The notes under the pieces were generated by a model that did not search any database, was not told the DNA's origin, and saw only the letters and a program-made list of their open reading frames with translations. A program made the translations under genes and the position numbers. DNA of 64,000 nt. Origin: Sphingobacterium daejeonense. GTDB taxonomy: Bacteria > Bacteroidota > Bacteroidia > Sphingobacteriales > Sphingobacteriaceae. The DNA lies in the NCBI RefSeq assembly GCF_901472535.1, contig NZ_LR590470.1:4216001-4280000 (forward strand), written 5' to 3'. Each line of letters starts with the position of its first letter. Position 1 is the first letter of the stretch. This document shows, piece after piece, positions 10,292 to 18,770 of this stretch.

Positions 10292-10317
10292 AAGCGACAA
10301 ATTACTGTCGCTTTTTT
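10292..10317 (+). terminator. rho-independent terminator
   Basis: Stem AAGCGACA (10292-10299), loop of six, stem TGTCGCTT (10306-10313), then a T run to 10317. The T tract makes it strongest for plus-strand transcription entering from the gene-free region. It also overlaps the stop codon of the minus-strand membrane-protein gene and may end that transcript. Confidence 0.75.
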
Positions 10318-11569
10318 AATTGAGGAGTGACATTGACTTTTTCTGAAAACAGCTATAAAGTACTGTTCCTATCCCAAAGACCATACAAGCCGACAAGATT
10401 AAAAGGGCATGATGTGAACCATTGATATTTAACTTCATGATACCCGATAATCCTTGAACTGCAAGGATTCCTTCATTCAGCCAAACCCCTATCAACAGCA
10501 CGCATATCCCTAATTTAAAAGTACCAACCCCTACTTTATCCAAGATTAAAACAGAATACACAACAAGAAACATAGAAATCACGACTAGCAGAACCAAATG
10601 AAGGTACGCTACAACAATAGGCCTAAATCCGTATACTATTTCACTGATGCCAGGTAATAATGAAATACCTTGAAGTGTCAACTTCAATACTAAACCCATA
10701 CCCACACAAGAAATAACCAGTTGCAAGATTTTACTCAAGTATTGATGGTGAATAAAAGAATTTACTCTGGAAATTTTCCAAATAAGTTTTATCCATATTG
10801 CCAACTGTCCAATGACAGCCAAAAAAACGAGCACCAAAACCGGAGATGAAAATTCTCTTAACCAATTAATAGATAGAAAATAGGTTGGAAAGACTGTTAT
10901 TAAATAGCATCGAATCATAGAAACAGAGATATATTCCTTTTCGTATTCCCTGTACAGAAAATCTAAGAACAACCCTAAACAGCAAAACAAGAACCATCCA
11001 TTATATTGAAAATGCAAATAAAAATTAATGGATGAGGTTTGAAAAAACACATCTGGGTTATGGCTGGCCTTTAGAAAAATAAGAGCGAAAGTCCCTAGGC
11101 TCGAAATCAAATTGAATGCAAATGCAGCCTTAAATATCAATCTTATTCCTTTAGTAAAATGGGATTTTGACAATAATTTCCAAGCGTAATATACAACCCA
11201 ATAAGAGATTACAACAGATAGAAAAGAAAGGACAATAGAAGGTACAGAATATCCCGAAATCGCGAAACTTATTAACATTCCATAGGATATAAGTAGATTT
11301 GCCAATAGCAATAGCTGTTGATGGTGAGTAAAAGTTTCTCTGTGATTTATTTCACGAGCTGCAGTAAAGAAGAAGACAATCAAAGAGGTTGTTATCCAAC
11401 CCGTAAAAGCAAAATGGGAGTGAGAATGCAATAAGTTCATTTGATCTATCCAAAAAAATGGATATAAAAATTTTACACGCATCAACAAACCCAAACAGCC
11501 CACTATAAAAAAGTTGATCAGTGAAATTATGACCCAATTTCTTACAGTTATTACATTTAAAATATTCAT
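10316..11569 (-). CDS. polytopic membrane protein resembling heme-copper oxidase subunit I / NnrS
   Basis: 417 aa with about twelve hydrophobic helices. Histidines sit where heme-binding membrane proteins have them: LLHSHSHFAFTGW in helix two, FYLHFQYNGWF in the middle, AYLHLVLLVV and GSHHALL late. This resembles heme-copper oxidase subunit I-like and NnrS-like proteins, but I cannot name a family, and the full copper-site histidine pattern is not evident. It stands alone on the minus strand. Upstream is a TACTTTTG minus-7 box with two FNR-like palindromes (see 11628-11693), which points to control by oxygen or nitric oxide. A role in NO handling or low-oxygen respiration is inference only. 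Confidence 0.6.
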   Translation of the reverse strand: MNILNVITVRNWVIISLINFFIVGCLGLLMRVKFLYPFFWIDQMNLLHSHSHFAFTGWITTSLIVFFFTAAREINHRETFTHHQQLLLLANLLISYGMLISFAISGYSVPSIVLSFLSVVISYWVVYYAWKLLSKSHFTKGIRLIFKAAFAFNLISSLGTFALIFLKASHNPDVFFQTSSINFYLHFQYNGWFLFCCLGLFLDFLYREYEKEYISVSMIRCYLITVFPTYFLSINWLREFSSPVLVLVFLAVIGQLAIWIKLIWKISRVNSFIHHQYLSKILQLVISCVGMGLVLKLTLQGISLLPGISEIVYGFRPIVVAYLHLVLLVVISMFLVVYSVLILDKVGVGTFKLGICVLLIGVWLNEGILAVQGLSGIMKLNINGSHHALLILSACMVFGIGTVLYSCFQKKSMSLLN

Positions 11570-11627
11570 TTAAACCTATGGTATTAATCAATAAACAAAA
11601 CACAATTATTAAAGAGCTCTGCCCATA

Positions 11628-11693
11628 CAAAAGTAACCTGATTACCTAATTATCCAATTGACAGCCATCAGAGTAAATAATGACATTTATCAA
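11628..11693 (-). promoter_or_regulatory. promoter with two FNR/CRP-like sites
   Basis: Read on the minus strand: TTGAT-AAAT-GTCAT (11680-11693), CTGAT-GGCT-GTCAA (11658-11671), TTGG near 11654-11657 as a minus-33 element, and TACTTTTG (11628-11635), a perfect TAnnTTTG minus-7 box about 19 bases on. With a transcription start near 11623, the two sites centre at about -41.5 and -63.5, the usual class II position plus two helical turns. Each half-site matches the FNR consensus TTGAT-N4-ATCAA at 8 of 10 positions. Target: the membrane protein starting at 11569. Confidence 0.5.
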
Positions 11694-11699
11694 TCACAA

Positions 11700-12355
11700 T
11701 TTAAGCTCCAAACAATGTTCAATATATAAGCACTACAAATTTAAAAGAAATTCATAATCCATATTATTTTCAAACCATCCTTAACACGTTCACGTTTTAT
11801 TTATGGTTCAATATTCCACTGTCATTGCTTTTGATTATATAAGAACATTTTTAATCTTAAACTACCTAAAACCAGGTATTCCTACAACCATACTTATTCA
11901 TTTCTCGGCCCAAGTCTTCTCACACCTTTTACTTTCGATTAAAGTATTGGTAATTAAAACTGAGAGTTACTTTCAGGAGAAAGCACTAATTTCAGTTCAG
12001 TTGTAATAACCCCTCACAACTCTACTTGTTAAATGTTGGGTTGATCATTCCATTTTTCATATTACCAAAGCCAGAGTACTCATTGGAGTCTTTTTTGCAG
12101 ATTACAAATAGCCTATGGTATATTCATAAATTTTGAATCAGACACTCAACAGTCAATTAGATGGGCTCCTATTTTAGAGAAAACCCAATTAGTCCATGTC
12201 AAATGAAGCTCGACAAGAACTGGCGTTGGTGCCGGATTAGAGAGTTTATTCGGATATACTAAACAGGATATCTGTAGAACTTATCGAATTTTTCCAGGTT
12301 TATTCTTTAGCGAATGTTTGAAATAGGGTTTCGGAAGTTTCAATTGAACGAAAAG
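11700..12355. other. gene-poor region with a possible transposase remnant
   Basis: No intact gene is supported. A 67-codon frame at 11803-12006 has no family features. Around 12208-12327 a plus-strand frame contains LESLFGYTKQDI, reminiscent of the N-terminal helix-turn-helix of IS3-type OrfB transposases, but it is only about 40 codons long. The stretch may be decayed mobile DNA. Confidence 0.35.
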
Positions 12356-13480
12356 CTAATGGTGACTTTCAATCCTTTTCTCACGATCGTTTTCCCTATT
12401 ATTATAATTTGGCATCCTACCTCCCAAGGAGAACACCAATAATTTTGGGGCTATTTTTAGCAATAAATAATACAACCCAGCGCAAATTGCCAGGCATAAG
12501 AATGGGATTGCAAAATAGATTAAGATCTTTCCCCCGCCATTTTCATACATCGTCAATCCATAGAAATACCCCTTTAACCAATTGATGATATATATTTCAT
12601 GGACAACATATATAAAAAAAGAAAGTGAACTGAATCCTTGCAATAAATTCATTACAGCGAACCGCTCACTTAGATAAGAAAAAAGGTTGAAAATGGACAC
12701 TACACCAGTTAAAATAAATATTCGTAAAAAATATTCTTGATATTGCTGACCATTATTTGCTAATGATAAAACAAGAAAGCAAATCATTAAAAGATAAGCA
12801 GGACTTTTAATCTTATTGAATACGTATAAAATATCTTTTTTCTCGATTGAGAAGTAAGCTCCTAAAGAAAAGAAGAAAATTGCCGTTAAACTCAACCCTG
12901 GCACATTGGTATCAAAACTTCCAACGTACAAAACAGCCAGAATGATTATTCCATATCGTTTTAAATATTTTATAAAAAAATAAATCAATGGTGACAAGAC
13001 TATCATACAGAGCAGGTCCCTGATATACCAAAGGGGAAAATTGGCGGGCAAACCCCAAAAAATATTGTACAGATTTCCCTTTTCCAATATTGAAACATGG
13101 TCATCCAATGGCATCCCTAAATAATTGAAAGTATAATTTTTGAAAAACACAGCAATTACTGTCAATACATTCCAAACAACATACGGAATCAGCAGAGTTC
13201 TAAACCTACTCTTAAACTGCCTTTTCAAGAATGCTAATAAGTCATCTTTATACCTATTGAAGAAATAATAGCCAGAAACCAAGAAATAGCACCTTACGGA
13301 AAGTTTCGCCAGGTGATGGGAAAAAGTTTCAGAGATCAATGTATAGAGTGCATTGGCATTGCTGGGAAAATGTACAACCGGTAATGTGAACGGAACCAGA
13401 TGAGCAATTATCACAAAGAATATCAAAGGCAATCTCATAATGTCGATCACCTTTGATAGTTCAGAATTATTCATTAACAA
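12356..13480 (-). CDS. acyltransferase 3 family membrane protein
   Basis: 374 aa integral membrane acyltransferase. It begins with the family signature region (KVIDIMRLPLIFFVIIAHL, about 9-27) and has about ten hydrophobic helices (for example LLIPYVVWNVLTVIAVFF, FSLGAYFSIEKKD, FFIYVVHEIYIINWL). Members transfer acyl groups to extracytoplasmic sugars such as LPS, capsule or peptidoglycan. The start at 13480 (MLMNNSE) could equally be the next Met. It stands alone between a gene-poor stretch and the TPR gene, so the substrate cannot be inferred. Confidence 0.85.
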   Translation of the reverse strand: MLMNNSELSKVIDIMRLPLIFFVIIAHLVPFTLPVVHFPSNANALYTLISETFSHHLAKLSVRCYFLVSGYYFFNRYKDDLLAFLKRQFKSRFRTLLIPYVVWNVLTVIAVFFKNYTFNYLGMPLDDHVSILEKGNLYNIFWGLPANFPLWYIRDLLCMIVLSPLIYFFIKYLKRYGIIILAVLYVGSFDTNVPGLSLTAIFFFSLGAYFSIEKKDILYVFNKIKSPAYLLMICFLVLSLANNGQQYQEYFLRIFILTGVVSIFNLFSYLSERFAVMNLLQGFSSLSFFIYVVHEIYIINWLKGYFYGLTMYENGGGKILIYFAIPFLCLAICAGLYYLLLKIAPKLLVFSLGGRMPNYNNRENDREKRIESHH

Positions 13481-13667
13481 TTGATTTATTAAATTAAAAA
13501 TTAATTCTAAAAATTTAAGATATTAACAACATGTCATATGCTCCTTTATTTAAAGGGGCTCTCAATGATTTATATACTTAAATTCATCATTAATTTCGCA
13601 AAAATAAATATAAAATTTTTATTAATTTAATTTAAATAATTATTAATTTTAAAATATTAAATGTAAC

Positions 13668-15974
13668 TTAAAACCTGAATTTTGAGAAGAGTCCTGGCTT
13701 TTTCCAATTTTGTTTAAAATCTTCGGCAATCGGATTGTGATCATCATAGGATAGAACGTAATTTAATATCTTATGAGCTTCTTTTAGATTTCCGTTTACA
13801 TAATTGCAATGAGCCTTTGACAACAGTACCTCTTCCGACAAACTATCATATGCCCATTCTTTTTCTGCATAAATTCCTTGAAATCGATCAACTAGCGCAT
13901 TGACTTGTGATAGGTTGTCTAATTTGTCATATAATTTAATACCATAACTTAACCAAAGTACATATTCTGATGGTTCAAGAGCTTCAAAACAGAATTCATT
14001 ATATTCAGTAAACATTGCAGCCCCTTCCCGAAGTTGGGTAACTAGAAAATGACTTTTCACAATCATATAGATTGTTTTTGCTTTATCGAAGCTATTTAAA
14101 AGAAAGGACTGTTTATTTTCGAGATACAACCTTGCAGATTTATTTACATTTTGATAGTCTTCCAATTCATTGAAAGCTTGCATTAAGTTGAATTGAGGGT
14201 TTGCTTCATCAGGATATTTTTCGGCGAGCCCTAAGTAATAATCTTTCCTTTCCTGAGCTGACCGATGTTCATTTTCCTGATACAACACTCCTTCCACGGT
14301 GTTCTTGGCGGCTTCAAAATCTCTGAAGTCATAATCCGATATATCTGGGTTTTCTTGATAATGCTCATAAATCTGGAACAATAATTCTTCAGCATCTTTA
14401 TTTACATCTTCCGCATTTCCCAGCTTATGGCTAACATTTACCCAATCCGCTCTGTGTTGTAGGTGTCTATAAAATGATGCTGTTTGTTCATCATATAAAC
14501 TGAAATAATTTTCGAGTGCATGTTGAGCTTCCTGGTAGTCTTCTTTTTGCAGTAAAGCATCAATTAAGCTATGGTGGAGTTCAGAGAAGTCAGAATGGTT
14601 CAATCCTTCTTGAGCTACCGAAATTGCTTCATCAAATCTTCCCAGAGCAGTATATACGATGCTTAGATTGTTACAGCACATAGCCCAACAATGTTCATCT
14701 CCATAGAAGTCACTTTCATATTTAAATTCTTCAAAATACTTTCTGAAAGAATCAAGGGATTGTTGATAGATTTTAGCATCCAAGGTTCTCAGACTTTCCT
14801 TAATCGAATCATCGGCCATGTTCTTTAGAAAGTCATCTAGGTTCACCCCTTCATTATAGATATCGCGTGGCAAACTTGAAAACTGTGGTACATCCTGTTC
14901 TACCAGCCCTGTCGATAAAAACTGTGACTCTACCATTCTTCTCCAGGTCGTAACATCTGGATTTACCGACACTCCATTCTTTAAAACTATATATGCCTCA
15001 TCAAAATCTCCCATTTCATATAAGTATGTACCTACGAAATGGCTGGCGGCGAAATTATTTGGAAACTTATCCTTGATCTCCAGCCCATGATGGTAATAAA
15101 AATCTTCAGGCACACCCAGTACTTCAGGATAATTACGTTCGATTATTAATTGGTAATAGAATACTTCTGAGTTTTGATATCCGAGTTCGATTTGCTCATT
15201 AAACCTTTTATGCCATTTTCCATAAGCATCGATTACTTCCTGACTATGATTATCACCTTTGATCAATTTGAGCAGCACTTTCAGTGCAACATCCCAAGCA
15301 TTTCCTTCGAAAGCAATTTCGGCAAGATCTAGATATTCCATGTCATGCGGGCTCACGAAATTGTAAATACCTGAATCAATAAGATGAATTAAGTCAGATT
15401 TATCCAGCATATTTGTTCGATCCAATAAATAGATTTTTTTCATCCAACAGATTGAAATATTTCGATCTCTTAGATCTCGACTATCTTTGAATTCTATTTC
15501 AAAAAGTGCCATAGCTTCGTCTAAGCTCTTTAATAGATCTTCATTATTGTCCAATATTTCATAAATCTTGATTTTAAAATCATGACCATACACCCGATTC
15601 AATGGATCTTGCATTAATCGATGGGCATAATCGAGGTATTCTTCTTTATTAGTTTCAGTTAGGTGTTTTCTAGGTCTCGCTATCTGCTCAAGTGTGTATT
15701 GATTACCGAGTGGATAATTCAAAATATTGTACAATACTCGAGAATTATTAGGTTCATATTTCAATACCCTCTTCAAGTAGGGTATTACAAACTGTTTAAT
15801 GGCATCATAGGCTGCCTCATGTCCTTCTTCATATGCTCTATCATGATGCGCCACCGCCATAAGAAATAAGGCATCGGTATCTTCTGGATGGTCTAATAAA
15901 TATTCTTCACCTTCTTTAATACATAAATCTAATTCTCCGGCATAAAACAACTGCTCTAATTCTTCGTAATTCAT
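13668..15974 (-). CDS. large tetratricopeptide-repeat protein
   Basis: 768 aa, soluble and acidic, with no signal peptide. TPR-like helical pairs run through most of it: NYEELEQLFYAGELDLCIKE and LMAVAHHDRAYEEG at the start, a GRFDEAISVAQEGL unit near 440, KEDYQEAQHALENYF near 470, and NGNLKEAHKILNYVL near the C-terminus. It is probably a cytoplasmic scaffold for protein-protein contacts. No enzymatic domain is seen. It is a single gene with its own AT-rich upstream gap. Specific function unknown. Confidence 0.75.
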   Translation of the reverse strand: MNYEELEQLFYAGELDLCIKEGEEYLLDHPEDTDALFLMAVAHHDRAYEEGHEAAYDAIKQFVIPYLKRVLKYEPNNSRVLYNILNYPLGNQYTLEQIARPRKHLTETNKEEYLDYAHRLMQDPLNRVYGHDFKIKIYEILDNNEDLLKSLDEAMALFEIEFKDSRDLRDRNISICWMKKIYLLDRTNMLDKSDLIHLIDSGIYNFVSPHDMEYLDLAEIAFEGNAWDVALKVLLKLIKGDNHSQEVIDAYGKWHKRFNEQIELGYQNSEVFYYQLIIERNYPEVLGVPEDFYYHHGLEIKDKFPNNFAASHFVGTYLYEMGDFDEAYIVLKNGVSVNPDVTTWRRMVESQFLSTGLVEQDVPQFSSLPRDIYNEGVNLDDFLKNMADDSIKESLRTLDAKIYQQSLDSFRKYFEEFKYESDFYGDEHCWAMCCNNLSIVYTALGRFDEAISVAQEGLNHSDFSELHHSLIDALLQKEDYQEAQHALENYFSLYDEQTASFYRHLQHRADWVNVSHKLGNAEDVNKDAEELLFQIYEHYQENPDISDYDFRDFEAAKNTVEGVLYQENEHRSAQERKDYYLGLAEKYPDEANPQFNLMQAFNELEDYQNVNKSARLYLENKQSFLLNSFDKAKTIYMIVKSHFLVTQLREGAAMFTEYNEFCFEALEPSEYVLWLSYGIKLYDKLDNLSQVNALVDRFQGIYAEKEWAYDSLSEEVLLSKAHCNYVNGNLKEAHKILNYVLSYDDHNPIAEDFKQNWKKPGLFSKFRF

Positions 15975-16199
15975 CTATCTTATTTTAAACAACCAATTCT
16001 GAAATCATTATCGGAACAAATCTTTAAGCAAATTACAAATTTAAGCCTCATAAATAATAGGGATTTTCCGGGATTTTTAACCTTAACATTTATTTAATAA
16101 TCATCCTTGGCTTGAAAATTCCGTAAAGAATGTATAAGTCAAAGATTAAAAGATATTTACCTTATCTTTATTTTTCCACCATATCTGAGGAGAATATTC

Positions 16200-16581
16200 A
16201 TGAAAAGTAGAGAAGAGATTATCGAAAATTATATTGCTGGCTACAATAGCTTTGACATAGAAAAAATGACTGCAGATTTAGATGATAATATCAAGTTTGA
16301 AAATATATCCAATGGCAATGTAACAGATAGCCTAATTGGCAAACCTGACTTTATTCATCAGGCGGAGCAGGCTAAATCCTTATTTTCACAGCGTCAACAG
16401 AAAATTACTTCCATTACACATCATGAGAACAGCACTGAAGTGACCATTGACTATGTAGCTACTTTGGCAATTGATATCTCCGAGAGTTTTAAAAACAGGG
16501 GATAAGATCAAATTGGAAGGGAAATCAATATTTGAATTCAGCCCTGAGGGCAAGATTTTGGTTTTGAGGGATGTAAGCTAG
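16200..16581 (+). pseudogene. NTF2-like / SnoaL-like small protein, frameshifted
   Basis: The NTF2/SnoaL cone-shaped fold family is suggested by REEIIENYIAGYNSFDIEKM, LDDNIKFENIS and IDYVATLAIDIS. The first frame stops at 16505 after 101 residues. The next frame continues as DKIKLEGKSIFEFSPEGKI and LVLRDVS to a TAG at 16579-16581, which is exactly the beta-strand ending these proteins need. A run of four G at 16498-16501 is the likely fault; with three, a 126-residue protein of normal family length results. It is a single gene. The role (ligand binding or a small isomerase) cannot be told. Confidence 0.75.
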
Positions 16582-16593
16582 ATATAAATCGAT

Positions 16594-16661
16594 AGACATA
16601 AGACATAAGACATAAGACATTGGAAAGGTGTCTCATATCTCATATCTCACATCTCATATCT
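16594..16661. repeat. heptanucleotide tandem repeats
   Basis: Four AGACATA units at 16594-16620, then TCTCATA-type units at 16631-16661 (minus strand AGATATG/AGATGTG). The second block matches the heptamer arrays at 31155-31195 and 58595-58636. It lies just 3' of the aldo/keto reductase gene. Confidence 0.85.
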
Positions 16662-16668
16662 AAAGATT

Positions 16669-17652
16669 CTAAAAGGCGTCTACGACGGCATTAATAAAAT
16701 CTATTTCTTCTTGGCTGATGTCGAAGTCCATTGCTTTTGCGTTTTGGACTGACTGGTGAGCATTTCTTGCTCCTGCAAGGGCAATGGTTATGCCGGGTCT
16801 TTCAATTGTCCATCTCAGCACCAATTGAGCCAGGGTTACAGCTTTGTCATCTGCTAAGGGTTTGATTCTTTCAAGGAGCACATTGGTTCTTTCGATAAAG
16901 TCAGGTTGAAAGTGTGGATGTGATGCCCTATGATCCCCTTCTTGGAACTCATATCCCGGTTTTATCTTTCCTGTCAACAAGCCACGTTCTAGAGGACTAT
17001 ATGCAAGTACTGCCTTGTTGTGTTTAATACAGTATGGTATTGTTTCTTCTTCTACTCCCCTGTTGACCATACTAAATGGGATCTGGTTAGAAACAAGCGG
17101 TACAGTTTTTTCAGCTTCTGCCATTAGTTGGGCATTGTAATTACAAACACCTGCATATCTTACTTTACCTTGCTCCATCAATTGGACTACAGCCTCAAAG
17201 GTTTCGTCTAATGGTGTTGTCGAATCTGGCCAATGGATTTGATAAAGGTCGATGTAATCTGTCCCCAATCTTTTTAAACTCTGTTCACATTCGTATATGA
17301 TGCTTTCTTTCCCAGCATACTTATAGATTTCAATTTCTTCGCCATTGTTTTTCTTGCTATGGAAAGCGAAATCACCTTTTTCCAAATCCCAGCGCATCCC
17401 ATATTTTGTTAGGATTTGGGTTTTGTCCCTTGGGATATCTTTTAATGCTTCACCTACGATTTCTTCACTTGCTCCTTGTCCATAAATAGGTGCGGTATCG
17501 ATTGTAGTAACACCAACTTCATAAGCGGCAACTATTGCTTCAACAGCATCTTTACGGTCAGTTGAACCCCACATCCAACCTCCTGCTGCCCAAGCACCAA
17601 ATGCTATGACAGAAGCATTTATTTCGCTATCTCCAATATTTCTATATTCCAT
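16669..17652 (-). CDS. aldo/keto reductase
   Basis: 327 aa NAD(P)H-dependent oxidoreductase with a TIM-barrel fold. Family signatures are intact: the aspartate and catalytic tyrosine in TIDTAPIYGQGASEE (about 50-65), the lysine in ILTKYG, YIDLYQIHWPD, and the C-terminal cofactor motif region (GARNAHQSVQNAKA). The closest type is the YghZ/Tas-like general aldo/keto reductases. The physiological substrate cannot be assigned from sequence. It is followed 45 bases upstream by the MtfA-like peptidase gene on the same strand, possibly co-transcribed. Confidence 0.9.
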   Translation of the reverse strand: MEYRNIGDSEINASVIAFGAWAAGGWMWGSTDRKDAVEAIVAAYEVGVTTIDTAPIYGQGASEEIVGEALKDIPRDKTQILTKYGMRWDLEKGDFAFHSKKNNGEEIEIYKYAGKESIIYECEQSLKRLGTDYIDLYQIHWPDSTTPLDETFEAVVQLMEQGKVRYAGVCNYNAQLMAEAEKTVPLVSNQIPFSMVNRGVEEETIPYCIKHNKAVLAYSPLERGLLTGKIKPGYEFQEGDHRASHPHFQPDFIERTNVLLERIKPLADDKAVTLAQLVLRWTIERPGITIALAGARNAHQSVQNAKAMDFDISQEEIDFINAVVDAF

Positions 17653-17697
17653 GTCAATTAGTTTTTATAATGATTAACAGACCATTAGCTATATGGT

Positions 17698-18501
17698 TTA
17701 TTTTAATTCATCTTTGTTTCCGTTATAGATTTCATTCAACATATCATAAAGCTCGGGATGATCTTCCTTGAGCATTTTAGGTTTTTGAAAGAAATATTCT
17801 GAGACGACTGCTAAAAATTCCGCTGGATTGGTAGCGGCATAATCTCTGATATCGGATTTATCTCTTCTTATTGCGGCAATTGTAGATTCCATTTCTTCGA
17901 GCCAGGGTTGGATTAACTCTTTGGGGATCAGATATTCTGGGACTCCATCTACTTCTCCATCGGCTTTATCGATTAGATGTACAAATTCATGTATAGCGGT
18001 GTTGTAATCGCCATCATGATTAAATCCAGACATCAATGCAGGGAGCGAAATAATCATTTTCCTGTGCATTGCACCATCTCCTACCATTCCCAAGATATTT
18101 CTTTTATCTTCTTCAGTATTGTATTTTTCATTGAACGTGCCTGGATAGACTAGTACTTCATCCAGATTCTCATATGACCAATTCTGAAAGTGGAACAGTG
18201 GAATTGTTGCGCTGGCAGCAATCAATATTTTATGTTCATCATTTACGACTGCTCCTTTTTCTGGAGAAATCTTGGTGGTATGCAAAAAATAAGAAACTCT
18301 ATTTATAAAAGTTTCTTGTTGCTGTAGGTCTAGTTTATTGAAGAATGAAACTTTTTCATGTAGAACATTTTTAATTAGTGCCACATCTGGAATTTCTGGG
18401 TTTATGATTTTTTTATTGCCGACTTTTTTCCAAACAAAAAGGCCCAGGGTAATACCTCCAACAAAAATTATTATTAATACAATGATATTGTAAGCATCCA
18501 T
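17698..18501 (-). CDS. MtfA-like zinc metallopeptidase (M90 family)
   Basis: 267 aa. One N-terminal membrane helix (about 5-26) is followed by a cytosolic-type domain with the zinc site HEFVH in NTAIHEFVHLIDKADGEVDG (about 165-185). E. coli MtfA (M90) titrates the Mlc repressor and has aminopeptidase activity. Bacteroidota homologues carry the same membrane anchor, so this one probably works at the inner membrane. The later conserved EFLAVVSEYFFQKP block supplies the third zinc ligand region. It lies just upstream of the aldo/keto reductase on the same strand. Confidence 0.85.
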   Translation of the reverse strand: MDAYNIIVLIIIFVGGITLGLFVWKKVGNKKIINPEIPDVALIKNVLHEKVSFFNKLDLQQQETFINRVSYFLHTTKISPEKGAVVNDEHKILIAASATIPLFHFQNWSYENLDEVLVYPGTFNEKYNTEEDKRNILGMVGDGAMHRKMIISLPALMSGFNHDGDYNTAIHEFVHLIDKADGEVDGVPEYLIPKELIQPWLEEMESTIAAIRRDKSDIRDYAATNPAEFLAVVSEYFFQKPKMLKEDHPELYDMLNEIYNGNKDELK

Positions 18502-18624
18502 AAATACAAAATAGCTTTTCTAAGATACAAAATTTGGGTTTAGAAAATTGTTTGGATGATAGTCACACCCCTAGTGGGCAATCTCATTAAGTTAAGAAAA
18601 GTTAAGGCCATTGGCATTTTTTCA

Positions 18625-18673
18625 GTGGCAGGTGGGGACACCTGCCACGGCGAGAAAACCCCTAGCGGGGTTT
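18625..18673. repeat. REP-like extragenic palindrome plus second hairpin
   Basis: GTGGCAGGTG (18625-18634), GGGA tetraloop, CACCTGCCAC (18639-18648), then GGCGA. The adjacent hairpin AAACCCC-TAGC-GGGGTTT spans 18656-18673. The first has the same plan (10-bp stem, GGGA loop, GGCGA tail) as the copy at 60354. Confidence 0.75.
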
Positions 18674-18695
18674 GGTATCATGTTGATAATAAAAA

Positions 18696-18724
18696 AAGAA
18701 GGTGGTCTAAAAAGGCACCTTCTT
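18696..18724 (-). terminator. terminator at the left end of the IS element
   Basis: AAGAAGGTG (18696-18704) pairs with CACCTTCTT (18716-18724). On the minus strand the hairpin is followed by seven T, so it ends transposase transcription. The loop, 18705-18715, is exactly the inverted-repeat core GTCTAAAAAGG. Confidence 0.75.
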
Positions 18725-18770
18725 CTGTTTTATAGCTTTCTGGAGCTCCATTATAATTTCATGAGCAATA

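Noticed and set aside
11803..12006. Small plus-strand gene of 67 codons
   Set aside because: No family features, no clear start signals, and it lies in AT-rich gene-poor DNA.
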